Shown: positions 26,656-35,753 of the stretch, piece by piece | Layout of the letters: each line of letters starts with the position of its first letter | Position numbering within the stretch: the first letter of the stretch is position 1 | From: Virgibacillus sp. NKC19-3 | GTDB taxonomy: Bacteria > Bacillota > Bacilli > Bacillales > Amphibacillaceae | Direction: 5' to 3' | DNA length: 64,000 nt | Assembly: GCF_019837165.1 (NCBI RefSeq) | Contig: NZ_JAGYHC010000001.1 | Span: forward strand, 1,426,001 to 1,490,000 | The notes under the pieces: model-generated | Seen by the model: only the letters and a program-made list of their open reading frames with translations | The model's database searches: none | What the model was told of the DNA's origin: nothing | Program-made: the position numbers and the translations under genes

Positions 26656-26713
26656 TTGACTTGAAATCGCTTTCGTATTACACTTTGCTTAGATAGTAAA
26701 CCTAACTAACTAA
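26656..26713 (+). promoter_or_regulatory. Promoter with embedded cre site and ROK-type operator
   Basis: TTGACT (26656-26661), 17-base spacer, TACACT (26679-26684). The spacer begins with TGAAATCGCTTTCG (26662-26675), a 13/14 match to the cre consensus, so CcpA would block RNA polymerase here. Five bases after the -10 box is TTAGATAGT-N7-ACTAACTAA (26689-26713), an imperfect 9-bp palindrome. A closely matching 9+7+9 site lies at 38600-38624. The next gene encodes a ROK repressor, which therefore probably binds both. Confidence 0.8.
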
Positions 26714-26803
26714 GTTCATCCAGAAATTGGCTTATTAAGGGGATGTTTAACATGGATTAAAATGAATAACTATATTATGCTGATGCAGATTGGATTGTAA
26801 TAA

Positions 26804-27964
26804 ATGAAAAAGTCTACGCCAAAATTAGCGAAAATAATGAATCGAGAGTTAATTATTAATGAACTGAAAAGCAATCCTGAGCAATCCCGAGCAGATCTTT
26901 CAAAAAAAACAAAACTCAGTAAACCCACAGTATCAGAGATTGTGAACGATTTAATTAAGGAAGAGCTCGTATTTGAAACAGGGGTAGGACCCTCCAGCGG
27001 TGGGAAAAAACCGATATACCTTGTATACAACGCTCGATCTAGTTATGTAATCGGTATTTCAATTGAGAATGATATAATCTTTTTTGCAATTGCTGATATG
27101 AATGGTGAAATCATAAAAGTTTCCCAAACAATCTTCACTTCGCAAACTGAAGGTCAGATTATTATTGATTTAATAATAGAGGGAATTATGAGTTTATTAG
27201 AATCAGTAAAAGCAGATTTTAAAAAGGTTTTAGGTGTAGTTGTTGGTATTTCAGGTATTGAAATGGATTCAGAAGGTATTATTATTTCTTCTCCAACAAT
27301 CAAATGGCATGATATTAATTTGCGAAAAGAATTATTAAATCGGTTGAAGAAGGATGTCATTGTTGAAAACGATGTCAATCTTATGACAGTTGGCGAGTTC
27401 TATAAAGGACAAGGAAAAAATATTTCTGATTTTGTTTACTTATTTATTGGGAATGGAATTGGAAGTGGACTCTTTTTGAATGGCAAGTTATACAAAGGAT
27501 TTCATTCAGCTTCAGGTGAAATAGGCTATATGATGTTAGGTGACGAACAAAAAATGAATCTGGATTCGGGTGTGTTTGAAACAAACTATGGGATGTTTGG
27601 TGTTACTAAGAAATTGCGAGAGATAAACGTTAACCCTACAGATGGAAAAAATTATTCACTATTGCAGGTTTTGCAAAAACATAAAGATGATAAAATGGTT
27701 GGAAATATTTTAAATGATACGATTGACCATTGGGCTAAAGTAACAATTAATATCATCAGTTTAATAGACCCACAAGCGGTCATAATTTCAGGGGAACTTG
27801 TAAACATGGATCAATCTTCTTTGAATCGTTATAAACAAACAATTGAAAAATTTGTCCCTAGAAGAATGCCTGAAATAAAAGCAACTGAGTTGGGTTCCAA
27901 GGCTGGGTTATATGGGGCAGTATATTTAGCCTTAGAGAATTTTTCCACTTCGGTTTTAAAATAA
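26804..27964 (+). CDS. ROK-family transcriptional repressor (XylR/NagC type)
   Basis: 386 residues. An N-terminal helix-turn-helix (SRADLSKKTKLSKPTVSEIVNDLIKEELV) is fused to a ROK sugar-kinase-like domain with GVVVGISGIEMDSEG, ENDVNLMTVGEFY, the glycine motif FIGNGIGSGLFLNG and the ASGEIGYMMLG region. The ATP-binding DxGxT motif is absent, as expected for a repressor, and the usual zinc-binding cysteine cluster is not obvious. The start has a poor ribosome binding site. A tiny frame (26762-26800, MNNYIMLMQIGL) ends just upstream and may couple translation. It likely senses a sugar and controls its own operon plus the PIG-L gene. Confidence 0.9.
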   Translation: MKKSTPKLAKIMNRELIINELKSNPEQSRADLSKKTKLSKPTVSEIVNDLIKEELVFETGVGPSSGGKKPIYLVYNARSSYVIGISIENDIIFFAIADMNGEIIKVSQTIFTSQTEGQIIIDLIIEGIMSLLESVKADFKKVLGVVVGISGIEMDSEGIIISSPTIKWHDINLRKELLNRLKKDVIVENDVNLMTVGEFYKGQGKNISDFVYLFIGNGIGSGLFLNGKLYKGFHSASGEIGYMMLGDEQKMNLDSGVFETNYGMFGVTKKLREINVNPTDGKNYSLLQVLQKHKDDKMVGNILNDTIDHWAKVTINIISLIDPQAVIISGELVNMDQSSLNRYKQTIEKFVPRRMPEIKATELGSKAGLYGAVYLALENFSTSVLK

Positions 27965-27989
27965 CTTTAATTTATTAGGAGGTCTAATT

Positions 27990-29054
27990 ATGGGGAGTAA
28001 AAAGAATTGGCTATTCATATTTATAATTGCCATTCCTTTCATCCTTCTGGCTGCTTGCGGAAGTGATGAAAGCTCTGGAGATGGAGGCAATGAAGGTGAA
28101 AATGAAAGCGGAGATTTGGTCATTTATACAGCGAGAGATCAGAACGTTGTTGACGAGGTTATCCCACTATTTGAGGAGGAGTATCCAGATATAAATGTTG
28201 AAGTATTAACAATGGGTGCACAAGATATACTTGAACGTGTCCGCGGCGAAAGCAGCAATCCACAGGGTGATTTCTGGTGGGGCGGTACACAATCTGCCTT
28301 TGATTTAGGAGTTGAAGAGGAGTTACTTCAACCCTTTGAGCCAGAATTCGCTGACACCATCCCCGAAGAGTATAAGGAACCTGAAGGTCATTGGTACGGG
28401 GAAATCATTTTACCTGAAGTTATCATGTACAATACAGATGCACTTTCAGAAGAAGAAGCACCACAGGACTGGGATGACTTACTTGATCCACAATGGGAAG
28501 ATGAAATCATTATCCGAGATGTATTACCATCAGGGACAATGCGGACGATTTATTCAGCTATGATATACGACCAGAATCCCGAAGATCCTGAAGCGGGCTT
28601 TGAATGGTTAAAAGAATTTGATGCAAATACAGCAAATTATGCACAGGATCCAACGAATCTATATTTGCAACTCGCTCGCCAGGAAGGAACGCTTTCAGTA
28701 TGGAACCTGCAGGACATATTGTTGCAAAGCGAACAGCAAAGTCAGCCTTTTGGTTATGTCATGCCTGAAAGCGGTGCGCCGATACTGGTAGATGCTGTTG
28801 GTGTTGTAAATGATGCGCCAAATGCAGAAAATGCAGAATTGTTCGCTGAATTCCTGTTTTCAACAGAAATACGAGCAAACTTAGCAGACGAGTTTTTTCA
28901 AATTCCAACGCGTACTGATATAGAAGATGAAGAGCAGGCTGATTGGTTGAAGGATCTTGAATTAAATGAGATGGATTTGGATTGGCAGATCATGGCTGAG
29001 AATGAAATGGAATGGATGGAACATTGGGATCAAAATATAAAAAACTCTAACTAA
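27990..29054 (+). CDS. Extracellular solute-binding lipoprotein (iron/polyamine/thiamine-type, family 1)
   Basis: 354 residues with lipobox LLAAC and an acidic linker, then a binding-protein fold beginning LVIYTARDQNVVDEVIPLFEEEYP and containing GDFWWGGTQSAFD and PEVIMYNTDAL. This is the AfuA/FutA-like class that usually binds ferric ions, polyamines, thiamine or small organophosphates rather than plain sugars. It is the binding component for the ATPase and fused permease encoded at 30.0-32.8 kb. ATG 27990 follows TTAGGAGG. The protein is strongly acidic. Confidence 0.88.
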   Translation: MGSKKNWLFIFIIAIPFILLAACGSDESSGDGGNEGENESGDLVIYTARDQNVVDEVIPLFEEEYPDINVEVLTMGAQDILERVRGESSNPQGDFWWGGTQSAFDLGVEEELLQPFEPEFADTIPEEYKEPEGHWYGEIILPEVIMYNTDALSEEEAPQDWDDLLDPQWEDEIIIRDVLPSGTMRTIYSAMIYDQNPEDPEAGFEWLKEFDANTANYAQDPTNLYLQLARQEGTLSVWNLQDILLQSEQQSQPFGYVMPESGAPILVDAVGVVNDAPNAENAELFAEFLFSTEIRANLADEFFQIPTRTDIEDEEQADWLKDLELNEMDLDWQIMAENEMEWMEHWDQNIKNSN

Positions 29055-29076
29055 AAATTGATGAAAGCAATTTATC

Positions 29077-29106
29077 AGGAACAGGGCACAGTGGTACCCT
29101 GTTCCT
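29077..29106 (+). terminator. Hairpin after the solute-binding protein gene
   Basis: GGAACAGGG (29077-29085) pairs with CCCTGTTCC (29096-29104). The following tract is only TTCCC, so it is probably a partial terminator or mRNA-stabilising hairpin that raises binding-protein expression over the downstream genes. Confidence 0.6.
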
Positions 29107-29143
29107 TCCCAGATGACCGCCAAAACAAACAGGAGTGATAACA

Positions 29144-29872
29144 GTGAAAGCTATAGATATACACGGAAGAGAATTGGACGAACTTACTGATGCAAAATTT
29201 GCAGTTGTTCCTTTAGGCAGTTTTGAATACCACGGGCCGCATTCACCGCTTGGAACTGACATCTTTTTGGCAGATGGATTTGGTAATAAAATTAACACTG
29301 AATTAGGTGGCGTCATTTTTCCTACTGTACCGTATACAGCTTGTCCAGGAAAGACAGTTAAGTATAATGGTACCATTCCTATTCGATCATCAATCGTTCA
29401 AGAATATTTAATCGACATTGTCGATGGGATTATAAATCAAGGTATAGAGAAAATCTTGCTTTTGAATGCGCATGATGGAAATATAGGGATCTCACGAACT
29501 GTCGCTGAATATGTTACAAGTAAACATAACAATACCAGCTTTTTATTGATTAACTGGTGGCAAATGGTTGAAATCGAAAAAGCAAAGGAATTGGGAATGG
29601 TTTATACAAAAGGTAGAGGCCATGGAGGACCCTACGAGATGTCAGCAACCAAAGCATTTCAGCCTCATCTGGTACATATTCAGGAAGGTGATACAGAATT
29701 TCCTGATGTCGAAAAACTCTCTCCTCAACCGTATACACTTGTTGAAGGCAATCCTAAGTCTTGGGATGGCTATACAGGATTGATTCAGCAAACTTCATTT
29801 GAAATGGGTAAAAAAATTGTTGCGGAAGCAACAGATAACTTAAATAGACTAATAGAAAATTGGATACAGTAG
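29144..29872 (+). CDS. Creatininase (creatinine amidohydrolase) family protein
   Basis: 242 residues. The metal-binding motifs of the family are visible: PLGSFEYHGPHSPLGTD (Glu, His and Asp ligands), LLNAHDGN and HGGPYEMSAT. The family hydrolyses cyclic or linear amides and includes creatininase, MftE and riboflavin-pathway formamide hydrolases. The start is GTG 29144, correctly spaced from CAGGAG; GTG 29135 is too close. Its place within an ABC transporter operon beside an argininosuccinate-lyase-like enzyme suggests it opens an amide or N-acyl bond of the imported compound (inference). Confidence 0.85.
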   Translation: MKAIDIHGRELDELTDAKFAVVPLGSFEYHGPHSPLGTDIFLADGFGNKINTELGGVIFPTVPYTACPGKTVKYNGTIPIRSSIVQEYLIDIVDGIINQGIEKILLLNAHDGNIGISRTVAEYVTSKHNNTSFLLINWWQMVEIEKAKELGMVYTKGRGHGGPYEMSATKAFQPHLVHIQEGDTEFPDVEKLSPQPYTLVEGNPKSWDGYTGLIQQTSFEMGKKIVAEATDNLNRLIENWIQ

Positions 29873-30023
29873 TTTTTCACATATAAACCAAGGAGATAAG
29901 CATTCACTAACAATACCACTTTTCTCGTAAGATTTCTCTCCATATATCGTGAATTAGCTTTTTCCAGTTTTTCTAATCAAATAAAATTACCTACCGATTT
30001 TTGTAAAAAGAAAGGTGAAGGAA

Positions 30024-31100
30024 ATGAAAAGTGTTAGATTGGAAAATATAACGAAAATGTTTGGTGAAACGATTGGTGTTGAGGATGTCAACATTGATAT
30101 ACAAAGCGGGGAATTTTTCACATTCTTGGGTCCAAGTGGCTGCGGTAAAACAACAACATTAAGAATGATCGCAGGGTTTTATTTTCCTACAAAAGGTAAA
30201 ATAGCCTTCGACAATAAAGATATCACCGCGGTAAAACCAAACAAACGAAATATCGGCATGGTTTTTCAAAATTATGCGCTCTTTCCGCATATGACTGTCT
30301 TTGAAAATATTGCATTTGGTCTACAAGTTAGGAAAAATTCAAAAAGTGTTATAAAGGAAAAGGTGGAAAAAGCACAAAAATTTGTCCGATTGGTGGGCTA
30401 TGGAGATAGAAAAATTACAGAATTATCCGGGGGACAACAACAACGCGTGGCACTAGCAAGATCGCTTGTCATTGAACCGGACATATTATTGTTGGACGAA
30501 CCATTGTCTAACTTGGACGCAAAATTACGTGAAGAAACAAGGGTTGAGATTAAGCGACTTCAAGCTGAACTAGGAATCACCACAATCTATGTCACGCACG
30601 ATCAGCATGAAGCGATGGCGATGTCTGATAGAATTATGGTCATGAGTGAAGGTGAGGTTCAACAAATCGGTACTCCTCAAGAAATTTATAACAGACCGAT
30701 TAACCAGTTTGTTGCTTCATTTATCGGTGAATCAAATATTTTAGAAGGTACTATCACGGAAGTATTGGGTGATCATGTCATTGTTGATGTTGGCGAGGGC
30801 ATTTCACTTAAAGGAATAAAAGAGAACGGTTCCCCGCATGTTGATATCACAGAAGGCAAAAAAGTATTACTCTCCATACGGCCCGAAATCATTGAGATCG
30901 ATGAAGGTCTTAATTCAGTCGATGGCAAAATTCAGATGGTTGAGTTTTCCGGGGTAAGTATTAACTATCTTGTCAAGGTTGGCAATCATGAATTGAACGT
31001 GATGATTGTCAATTCGGGCTCCAATATATTGGAACGTGATCATACTATCACTCTCAACATTCCCGAAAACGGGATATATTTTATGAGCGAAAAGGGGTGA
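30024..31100 (+). CDS. ABC transporter ATP-binding protein (PotA/FbpC type)
   Basis: 358 residues. Walker A GPSGCGKTT, Q-loop NYALFPHMTV, signature LSGGQQQR, Walker B LLLDEPLSNLD, H-loop YVTHDQHEA and a C-terminal TOBE-like regulatory domain are all present. ATG 30024 follows GAAAGGTGAAGG. It energises the fused permease whose gene starts five bases after its stop. The 140 bases upstream are AT-rich with no clear promoter, so it is probably read through from the ROK promoter. Confidence 0.95.
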   Translation: MKSVRLENITKMFGETIGVEDVNIDIQSGEFFTFLGPSGCGKTTTLRMIAGFYFPTKGKIAFDNKDITAVKPNKRNIGMVFQNYALFPHMTVFENIAFGLQVRKNSKSVIKEKVEKAQKFVRLVGYGDRKITELSGGQQQRVALARSLVIEPDILLLDEPLSNLDAKLREETRVEIKRLQAELGITTIYVTHDQHEAMAMSDRIMVMSEGEVQQIGTPQEIYNRPINQFVASFIGESNILEGTITEVLGDHVIVDVGEGISLKGIKENGSPHVDITEGKKVLLSIRPEIIEIDEGLNSVDGKIQMVEFSGVSINYLVKVGNHELNVMIVNSGSNILERDHTITLNIPENGIYFMSEKG

Positions 31101-31104
31101 GGGC

Positions 31105-32832
31105 ATGACTGATGGAACAATCGCCCCCAAAAAGACAATTTGGGAGAAAATGACACAATCGAGATATTTTGTATATATATTAATTTCACCTCTGGCTCTG
31201 GTATTATTAGCTTATGTGATTTATCCGATGTTCAGTACGCTTTCACAGAGTGTAAAGGATCAAGAAGGTGCTTTATCATTATCCAATTATATAAACTTTT
31301 TTTCTACTGAAGCCAATCTGGAATCATTAAGAAATAGTGTGTTTATATCGATCGTGAGTGTCATTACATGTGCTATTGTCGGAGTGACGATGGCTTTCTT
31401 ACTAAACCGATTTGAATTTCCGGGAAGAAAAGTTTTATCTGTACTTGTTTTGGTACCTATGGCTTTACCGGATTTAATAGGTGCCCTTTCATTTGACTTT
31501 TTATATGGCCAAACAGGAATTTTCCCTCGTTTTTTCCAACAAATTTTTTATTTGGAGGACGTTCCATTCTCCCTAGAGGGGATTTTGGGTGTTATGGCTG
31601 TTCATACCTTTACAATGTATCCCTATTTTTATTTGAGTGCCTCCGTAGCGATTAAGGGATTGGATTTATCATTGGAGGAAGCAGCTTCAAATTTGGGTGC
31701 AGGTCGATTAATTATTTGGTTAAAAGTTATTTTACCTATGTTGACACCTGCAATGGTAGCATCATCATTACTTGTGTTTATGATTTCAATGGCATCATAT
31801 ACTGCTCCATTAATGTTCGGTGTCGAAAGAACGATGACAATGCAAATAACGCTTTCCCGTACAAATGGTAACCTAGAAATGTCGGCAACACAATCGACCA
31901 TTCTTTCCATTGTATCAATTGCATTTCTGATACTGATGATGTGGTATCAAAACAGGAGAAATTATACAAATCAGAGCAAAGGTGTCGGTGCTCACAGGGC
32001 AGAGGTCCACTCGTCTATTGCCAAATATCTGGCAGTAATCGGATCCATCATTGGCGTTGTCATTTTAATGCTTCCGATCGTGGTCATCGCGTTGATTTCG
32101 TTCGCTGAAGACGGAGCCTGGACAACGCAAGTGATACCTGAATCCTATACCTTACAGCATTATATTGCTCTGTTTACGGATTCAAGTATATGGGCGCCCA
32201 TTTGGAATAGCATTCAAATGAGTACAATTGCTGTTATTGGAAATATCATTTTTGGTGTTGCAGCTGCTTATGCGATGGTTCGTTTTGATTTTAAAGGAAA
32301 AAGCTTCATGGATATATTGATTATGGTACCTTGGGCGCTACCAGGCACTGTGGTAGCAGTTAATCTGATTTCAGCTTTCAGCGATCCTAGTGTTTTTTCA
32401 TTTAACCAAGTATTGGTTGGTACTTTTTGGATTTTGCCTTTAGCATATTTTCTCAGACAGTTGCCGCTTGTCTTCCGCAATGCACAGGCAAGTTTAATGC
32501 AAATGGATCAATCAATTGAAGAAGCAGCACAAAGCTTGGGGGCATCTTGGTGGCATTCATTCAGGAGAGTTGTTTTACCACTTATTATGCCGGGGATTTT
32601 AGCTGGCACACTACTGGCTTTTATTCAAGGTCTAACGGAGTTTGTTGCGTCAATTTTAATTTATACACCTTCCAACATGCCATTATCTGTCGGTATATGG
32701 AATAGGTTGTACTCATTTGAGTTCGGAATAGCATGTGCATATGGCGTACTTCAAATCATTTTGGTTATTATTGTTCTCTTCATCAATGAAAAAATTAAAG
32801 GTGATAATAACAATACAAGTACTACTTTTTAA
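31105..32832 (+). CDS. ABC transporter permease, two-domain fusion (FbpB/ThiP type)
   Basis: 575-residue membrane protein made of two permease halves. Each carries an EAA loop: LEEAASNLGAGRLIIWLKVILP in the first half and IEEAAQSLGASWWHSFRRVVLP in the second, with about six hydrophobic segments each. Such fusions are typical of ferric-iron and thiamine-type importers, matching the type of the solute-binding protein. It shares the operon with the ATPase upstream and the lyase-like gene 16 bases downstream. Confidence 0.93.
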   Translation: MTDGTIAPKKTIWEKMTQSRYFVYILISPLALVLLAYVIYPMFSTLSQSVKDQEGALSLSNYINFFSTEANLESLRNSVFISIVSVITCAIVGVTMAFLLNRFEFPGRKVLSVLVLVPMALPDLIGALSFDFLYGQTGIFPRFFQQIFYLEDVPFSLEGILGVMAVHTFTMYPYFYLSASVAIKGLDLSLEEAASNLGAGRLIIWLKVILPMLTPAMVASSLLVFMISMASYTAPLMFGVERTMTMQITLSRTNGNLEMSATQSTILSIVSIAFLILMMWYQNRRNYTNQSKGVGAHRAEVHSSIAKYLAVIGSIIGVVILMLPIVVIALISFAEDGAWTTQVIPESYTLQHYIALFTDSSIWAPIWNSIQMSTIAVIGNIIFGVAAAYAMVRFDFKGKSFMDILIMVPWALPGTVVAVNLISAFSDPSVFSFNQVLVGTFWILPLAYFLRQLPLVFRNAQASLMQMDQSIEEAAQSLGASWWHSFRRVVLPLIMPGILAGTLLAFIQGLTEFVASILIYTPSNMPLSVGIWNRLYSFEFGIACAYGVLQIILVIIVLFINEKIKGDNNNTSTTF

Positions 32833-32848
32833 GAAGGAGTGACTGGAA

Positions 32849-34372
32849 ATGACGACATTTCATCGACAAAAAATATTGGATATGGAAGGTATCAGATTCC
32901 CATCAAAAACCTATCGGGAACTTGTTCTTGAGCCAGCTTATAACAATGCAAAAATGAACTCCATTCAGCCCATGCTTCAAATACATTATGCACACTTAAT
33001 CATGCTTTATGAAGAAGGGATTGTGAATAAGGAAGATGCAATTCAAATTGTTCAATCATTGAAAAAGATTGATGTCGAAGAGGTTAAAAAAAGAAGATAT
33101 GATTCGTCTTATGAAGATTTGTTCTTTGAAATTGAGCATTTTCTCATTGAAGAAGGAGGTGAAATTGCAGGAAACCTTCATATTGCCCGGAGCCGAAATG
33201 ATATGGGAATTGCCATTTACAGGATGAATCTTCGTAAAAGGCTGCTGAATCTGATCGAAGCATCTCTCCACCTACGTAAAAGTCTAAATGAATTGACGGA
33301 AGAACATCTTGATACAGTGATGATCGGATATACGCATACACAGCAGGCACAACCCACGACACTGGGGCACTATTTTAATGCTATGACGGATATGCTGACA
33401 AGAGATATCAACCGTCTAATGGCAGCTTATAATACGGTGAATCAGAGCAGCATGGGAGCGGCGGCTTTGACGACTTCTGGGTTTCCCATTAACCGGCAAT
33501 CGGTTCAGGAGATGCTCGGATTTGAAGAAAGAATCGATAACGCTTGGGATGCTGTTGCTGGCGCGGATTATATAGGCGAGACGGCAACGTCTATTCAATT
33601 GGCTGCCATAAATTTGGGCAGATCAATGCAAGACTTGCTTTTGTGGGGAACGCAGGAATACGGAGCCTTCAAGTTGTTTTCGCCGTACGTTCAGATCAGT
33701 TCAATCATGCCCCAGAAACAAAATCCGGTTTCGATTGAACATATGCGCTCACTATTATCAGGAGTTGTGGGTGACACGCAGACAGTATTGACAATGATGC
33801 ACAACACACCGTTTGGTGATATTGTCGACACTGAGGATGATATGCAGCCATATATGTGGAAAGGCATGGAGAAACTTGAAAGTATTTATTATTTACTATC
33901 GGGCGTATTAATGACAATGGAAGTAAATAAAGAAAAATTATACAAACGAGCAAAGGAAAGCTTTGCGAATGTCACAGAACTTGCTGACACTCTAGTTCGG
34001 ACTAACAATATCTCTTTCCGAAAGGCACATGAAATTGTCAGCTCTTCAGTAAAAGATTTGACTTCGAAAGGAAAAGAGTCTTTAGAAGAATTTCATTTGT
34101 CCCATTTAAATGATCATGCCGAAAAAATAACAGGAAATAAATTAAATTTAACGGAAAAGGATTTAAAAGACGCGCTTGATCCAAAACATTTTATCAATAT
34201 TCGCTCACTTGAAGGTGGACCGAGCCCGGAAAGAATGAAAAATACAATTGAGGACAGGGCTCAACAGCAAAGTCATTTAAATAGTTGGTTACAGAAAAAA
34301 AGAGATGTATTAGAGTCTGCAAATAAAAAGATTAATGAGAGAATAAAAAGAATGGTGAACCATGATAAATAA
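32849..34372 (+). CDS. Argininosuccinate-lyase-like enzyme (aspartase/fumarase superfamily)
   Basis: 507 residues. Superfamily features are NLHIARSRNDMG, the conserved GYTHTQQAQPTTLGHY and the signature SSIMPQKQNP with the mobile catalytic loop. These enzymes cleave a C-N bond by beta-elimination and release fumarate. True ArgH enzymes are usually near 460 residues and encoded next to argG; this one is longer and sits in a transporter operon, so a catabolic lyase acting on an N-substituted aspartate is more likely (as known for EDDS lyase). ATG 32849 follows AAGAAGGAG. Confidence 0.85.
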   Translation: MTTFHRQKILDMEGIRFPSKTYRELVLEPAYNNAKMNSIQPMLQIHYAHLIMLYEEGIVNKEDAIQIVQSLKKIDVEEVKKRRYDSSYEDLFFEIEHFLIEEGGEIAGNLHIARSRNDMGIAIYRMNLRKRLLNLIEASLHLRKSLNELTEEHLDTVMIGYTHTQQAQPTTLGHYFNAMTDMLTRDINRLMAAYNTVNQSSMGAAALTTSGFPINRQSVQEMLGFEERIDNAWDAVAGADYIGETATSIQLAAINLGRSMQDLLLWGTQEYGAFKLFSPYVQISSIMPQKQNPVSIEHMRSLLSGVVGDTQTVLTMMHNTPFGDIVDTEDDMQPYMWKGMEKLESIYYLLSGVLMTMEVNKEKLYKRAKESFANVTELADTLVRTNNISFRKAHEIVSSSVKDLTSKGKESLEEFHLSHLNDHAEKITGNKLNLTEKDLKDALDPKHFINIRSLEGGPSPERMKNTIEDRAQQQSHLNSWLQKKRDVLESANKKINERIKRMVNHDK

Positions 34373-35488
34373 AGTAAGATATCATCATTTATCAGAAGGA
34401 AGGAAATATAACTGCTTTTCGAAAGACGAATCTGGCAGAAGTGAGACTGAGTTTTCATCTGGTGCATCTATTATGAATGGTCTAATAAACCAGAAGGAAA
34501 AATCATATCCTAATCCAACTATGCAGAGAACGGGTCGAGATAAATTTCCGCTCTTGGCTATAGATGGTGGTGGGACAAAAACTATTGCTGTCATTACGGA
34601 TTCCCGTGGAAAAGTATTAAGTTCCGGAACATCCGGTAGTTCAAACTACCAGGTTTCTGGGAAAACAGAGACTATTAAAGCACTGAAACACGTAATAAAA
34701 AAAGCAATTAATCTTCTAAATGGGACTGCTTTCCCTCATGATACAGAAATCACTTTTAATGTAGGTGTATTTGCTTTAGCTGGAATAGATACTAGAAAAG
34801 ATGAAGTAAATGTGCAAGAAATTGTAAAACAGGTAATTGGAGAAATCGGCATTCACATTGATAGAGTAATTGTAGAGAATGACGCATTGTCCGTATTGCT
34901 TGGGAAGACGAACCGTACACCAGGTGCCATTCTCATTTCCGGAACGGGCTCGATTGCCTTTGCTCATGATGGAAAGGGTCATTATGTCCGTTCCGGTGGA
35001 TGGGGCATAGGATTGGCGATGAAGGTGGAGGATACTGGATTGGAAAAGAGGCTATAAGAACTATCATGAAAATGCTTGATGGTAGGGAACCTGAAACAAT
35101 TTTATCCCATCTAGTGTTAAATCACTTTCAGTTCGAAGACTATGAACAATTATATGATTGGGTATATGGACCTAATTATTCTATTCACGAAGTGGGTAAA
35201 GTATCAACCATTGTTGGAGAAGCGAACCATCTAGGTGATCCAGCCAGTAAATGCATTTTAAATCGTGCAGTTACAGAACTTTATTGTCTGGTATCTACGG
35301 CTGTGAAAAGAGCTGATATTTCAGATGAACCATTTAAGTTATTAATGCTTGGTGGAGTCTTACAAAATAGTGAATATATTAATAGTGAATTAATTCGCCA
35401 AATTAAAGATAACATGGCAAATGTAGATATAATTACTGATTACGATATACCCATTGATTTAATTATTCAAAGAGGGTTGAATGGATAA
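34362..35488 (+). pseudogene. BadF/BadG/BcrA-type ATPase (N-acetylglucosamine-kinase-like), frameshifted
   Basis: The first frame (34362-35057) has the phosphate motif LLAIDGGGTKT, the second motif ALAGIDTR, ENDALSVLLG and ISGTGSIAFA, then reaches RSGGWG and goes out of frame. The second frame (to 35488) picks up with HRIGDEGGGYWIGKEAI and continues to a C-terminal GGVLQNS. Restoring one base (TGGGGCAT to TGGGGCCAT) near 35003 joins them into the family sequence, so one base is missing. The C-terminus also ends early. The family phosphorylates GlcNAc and related amino sugars. About 60 unconserved residues precede the kinase domain, so the true start may lie downstream of 34362. Confidence 0.82.
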
Positions 35489-35703
35489 ATGTTTTAATTG
35501 GTTTTCTTATAAGCAAAATCATTACATTAATTAGTGAAAAAGTAATACTGAATTTGAACTCGATATTAGTCAGTTTAATTAACTGAAAGATTCCCTTGAG
35601 AGGGATGAATCCGGTGGCTATTAATCTTGGAACAGAAAGAAATAAACATTAGATACAAGGTTCTATTGTTGATCAACAAATGAAGAGAAAACATACTCTA
35701 TGT

Positions 35704-35750
35704 TTAATCCCCCTTGTTGCAATTTGAAATTAATACAAGGGGGATTAATT
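35704..35750. terminator. Bidirectional terminator between convergent genes
   Basis: A 14-bp stem: TTAATCCCCCTTGT (35704-35717) and ACAAGGGGGATTAA (35735-35748), flanked by T-rich and A-rich tracts. It separates the BadF-type gene (+) from the PIG-L gene (-). The 200 bases before it hold no supported gene. Confidence 0.9.
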
Positions 35751-35753
35751 ATT

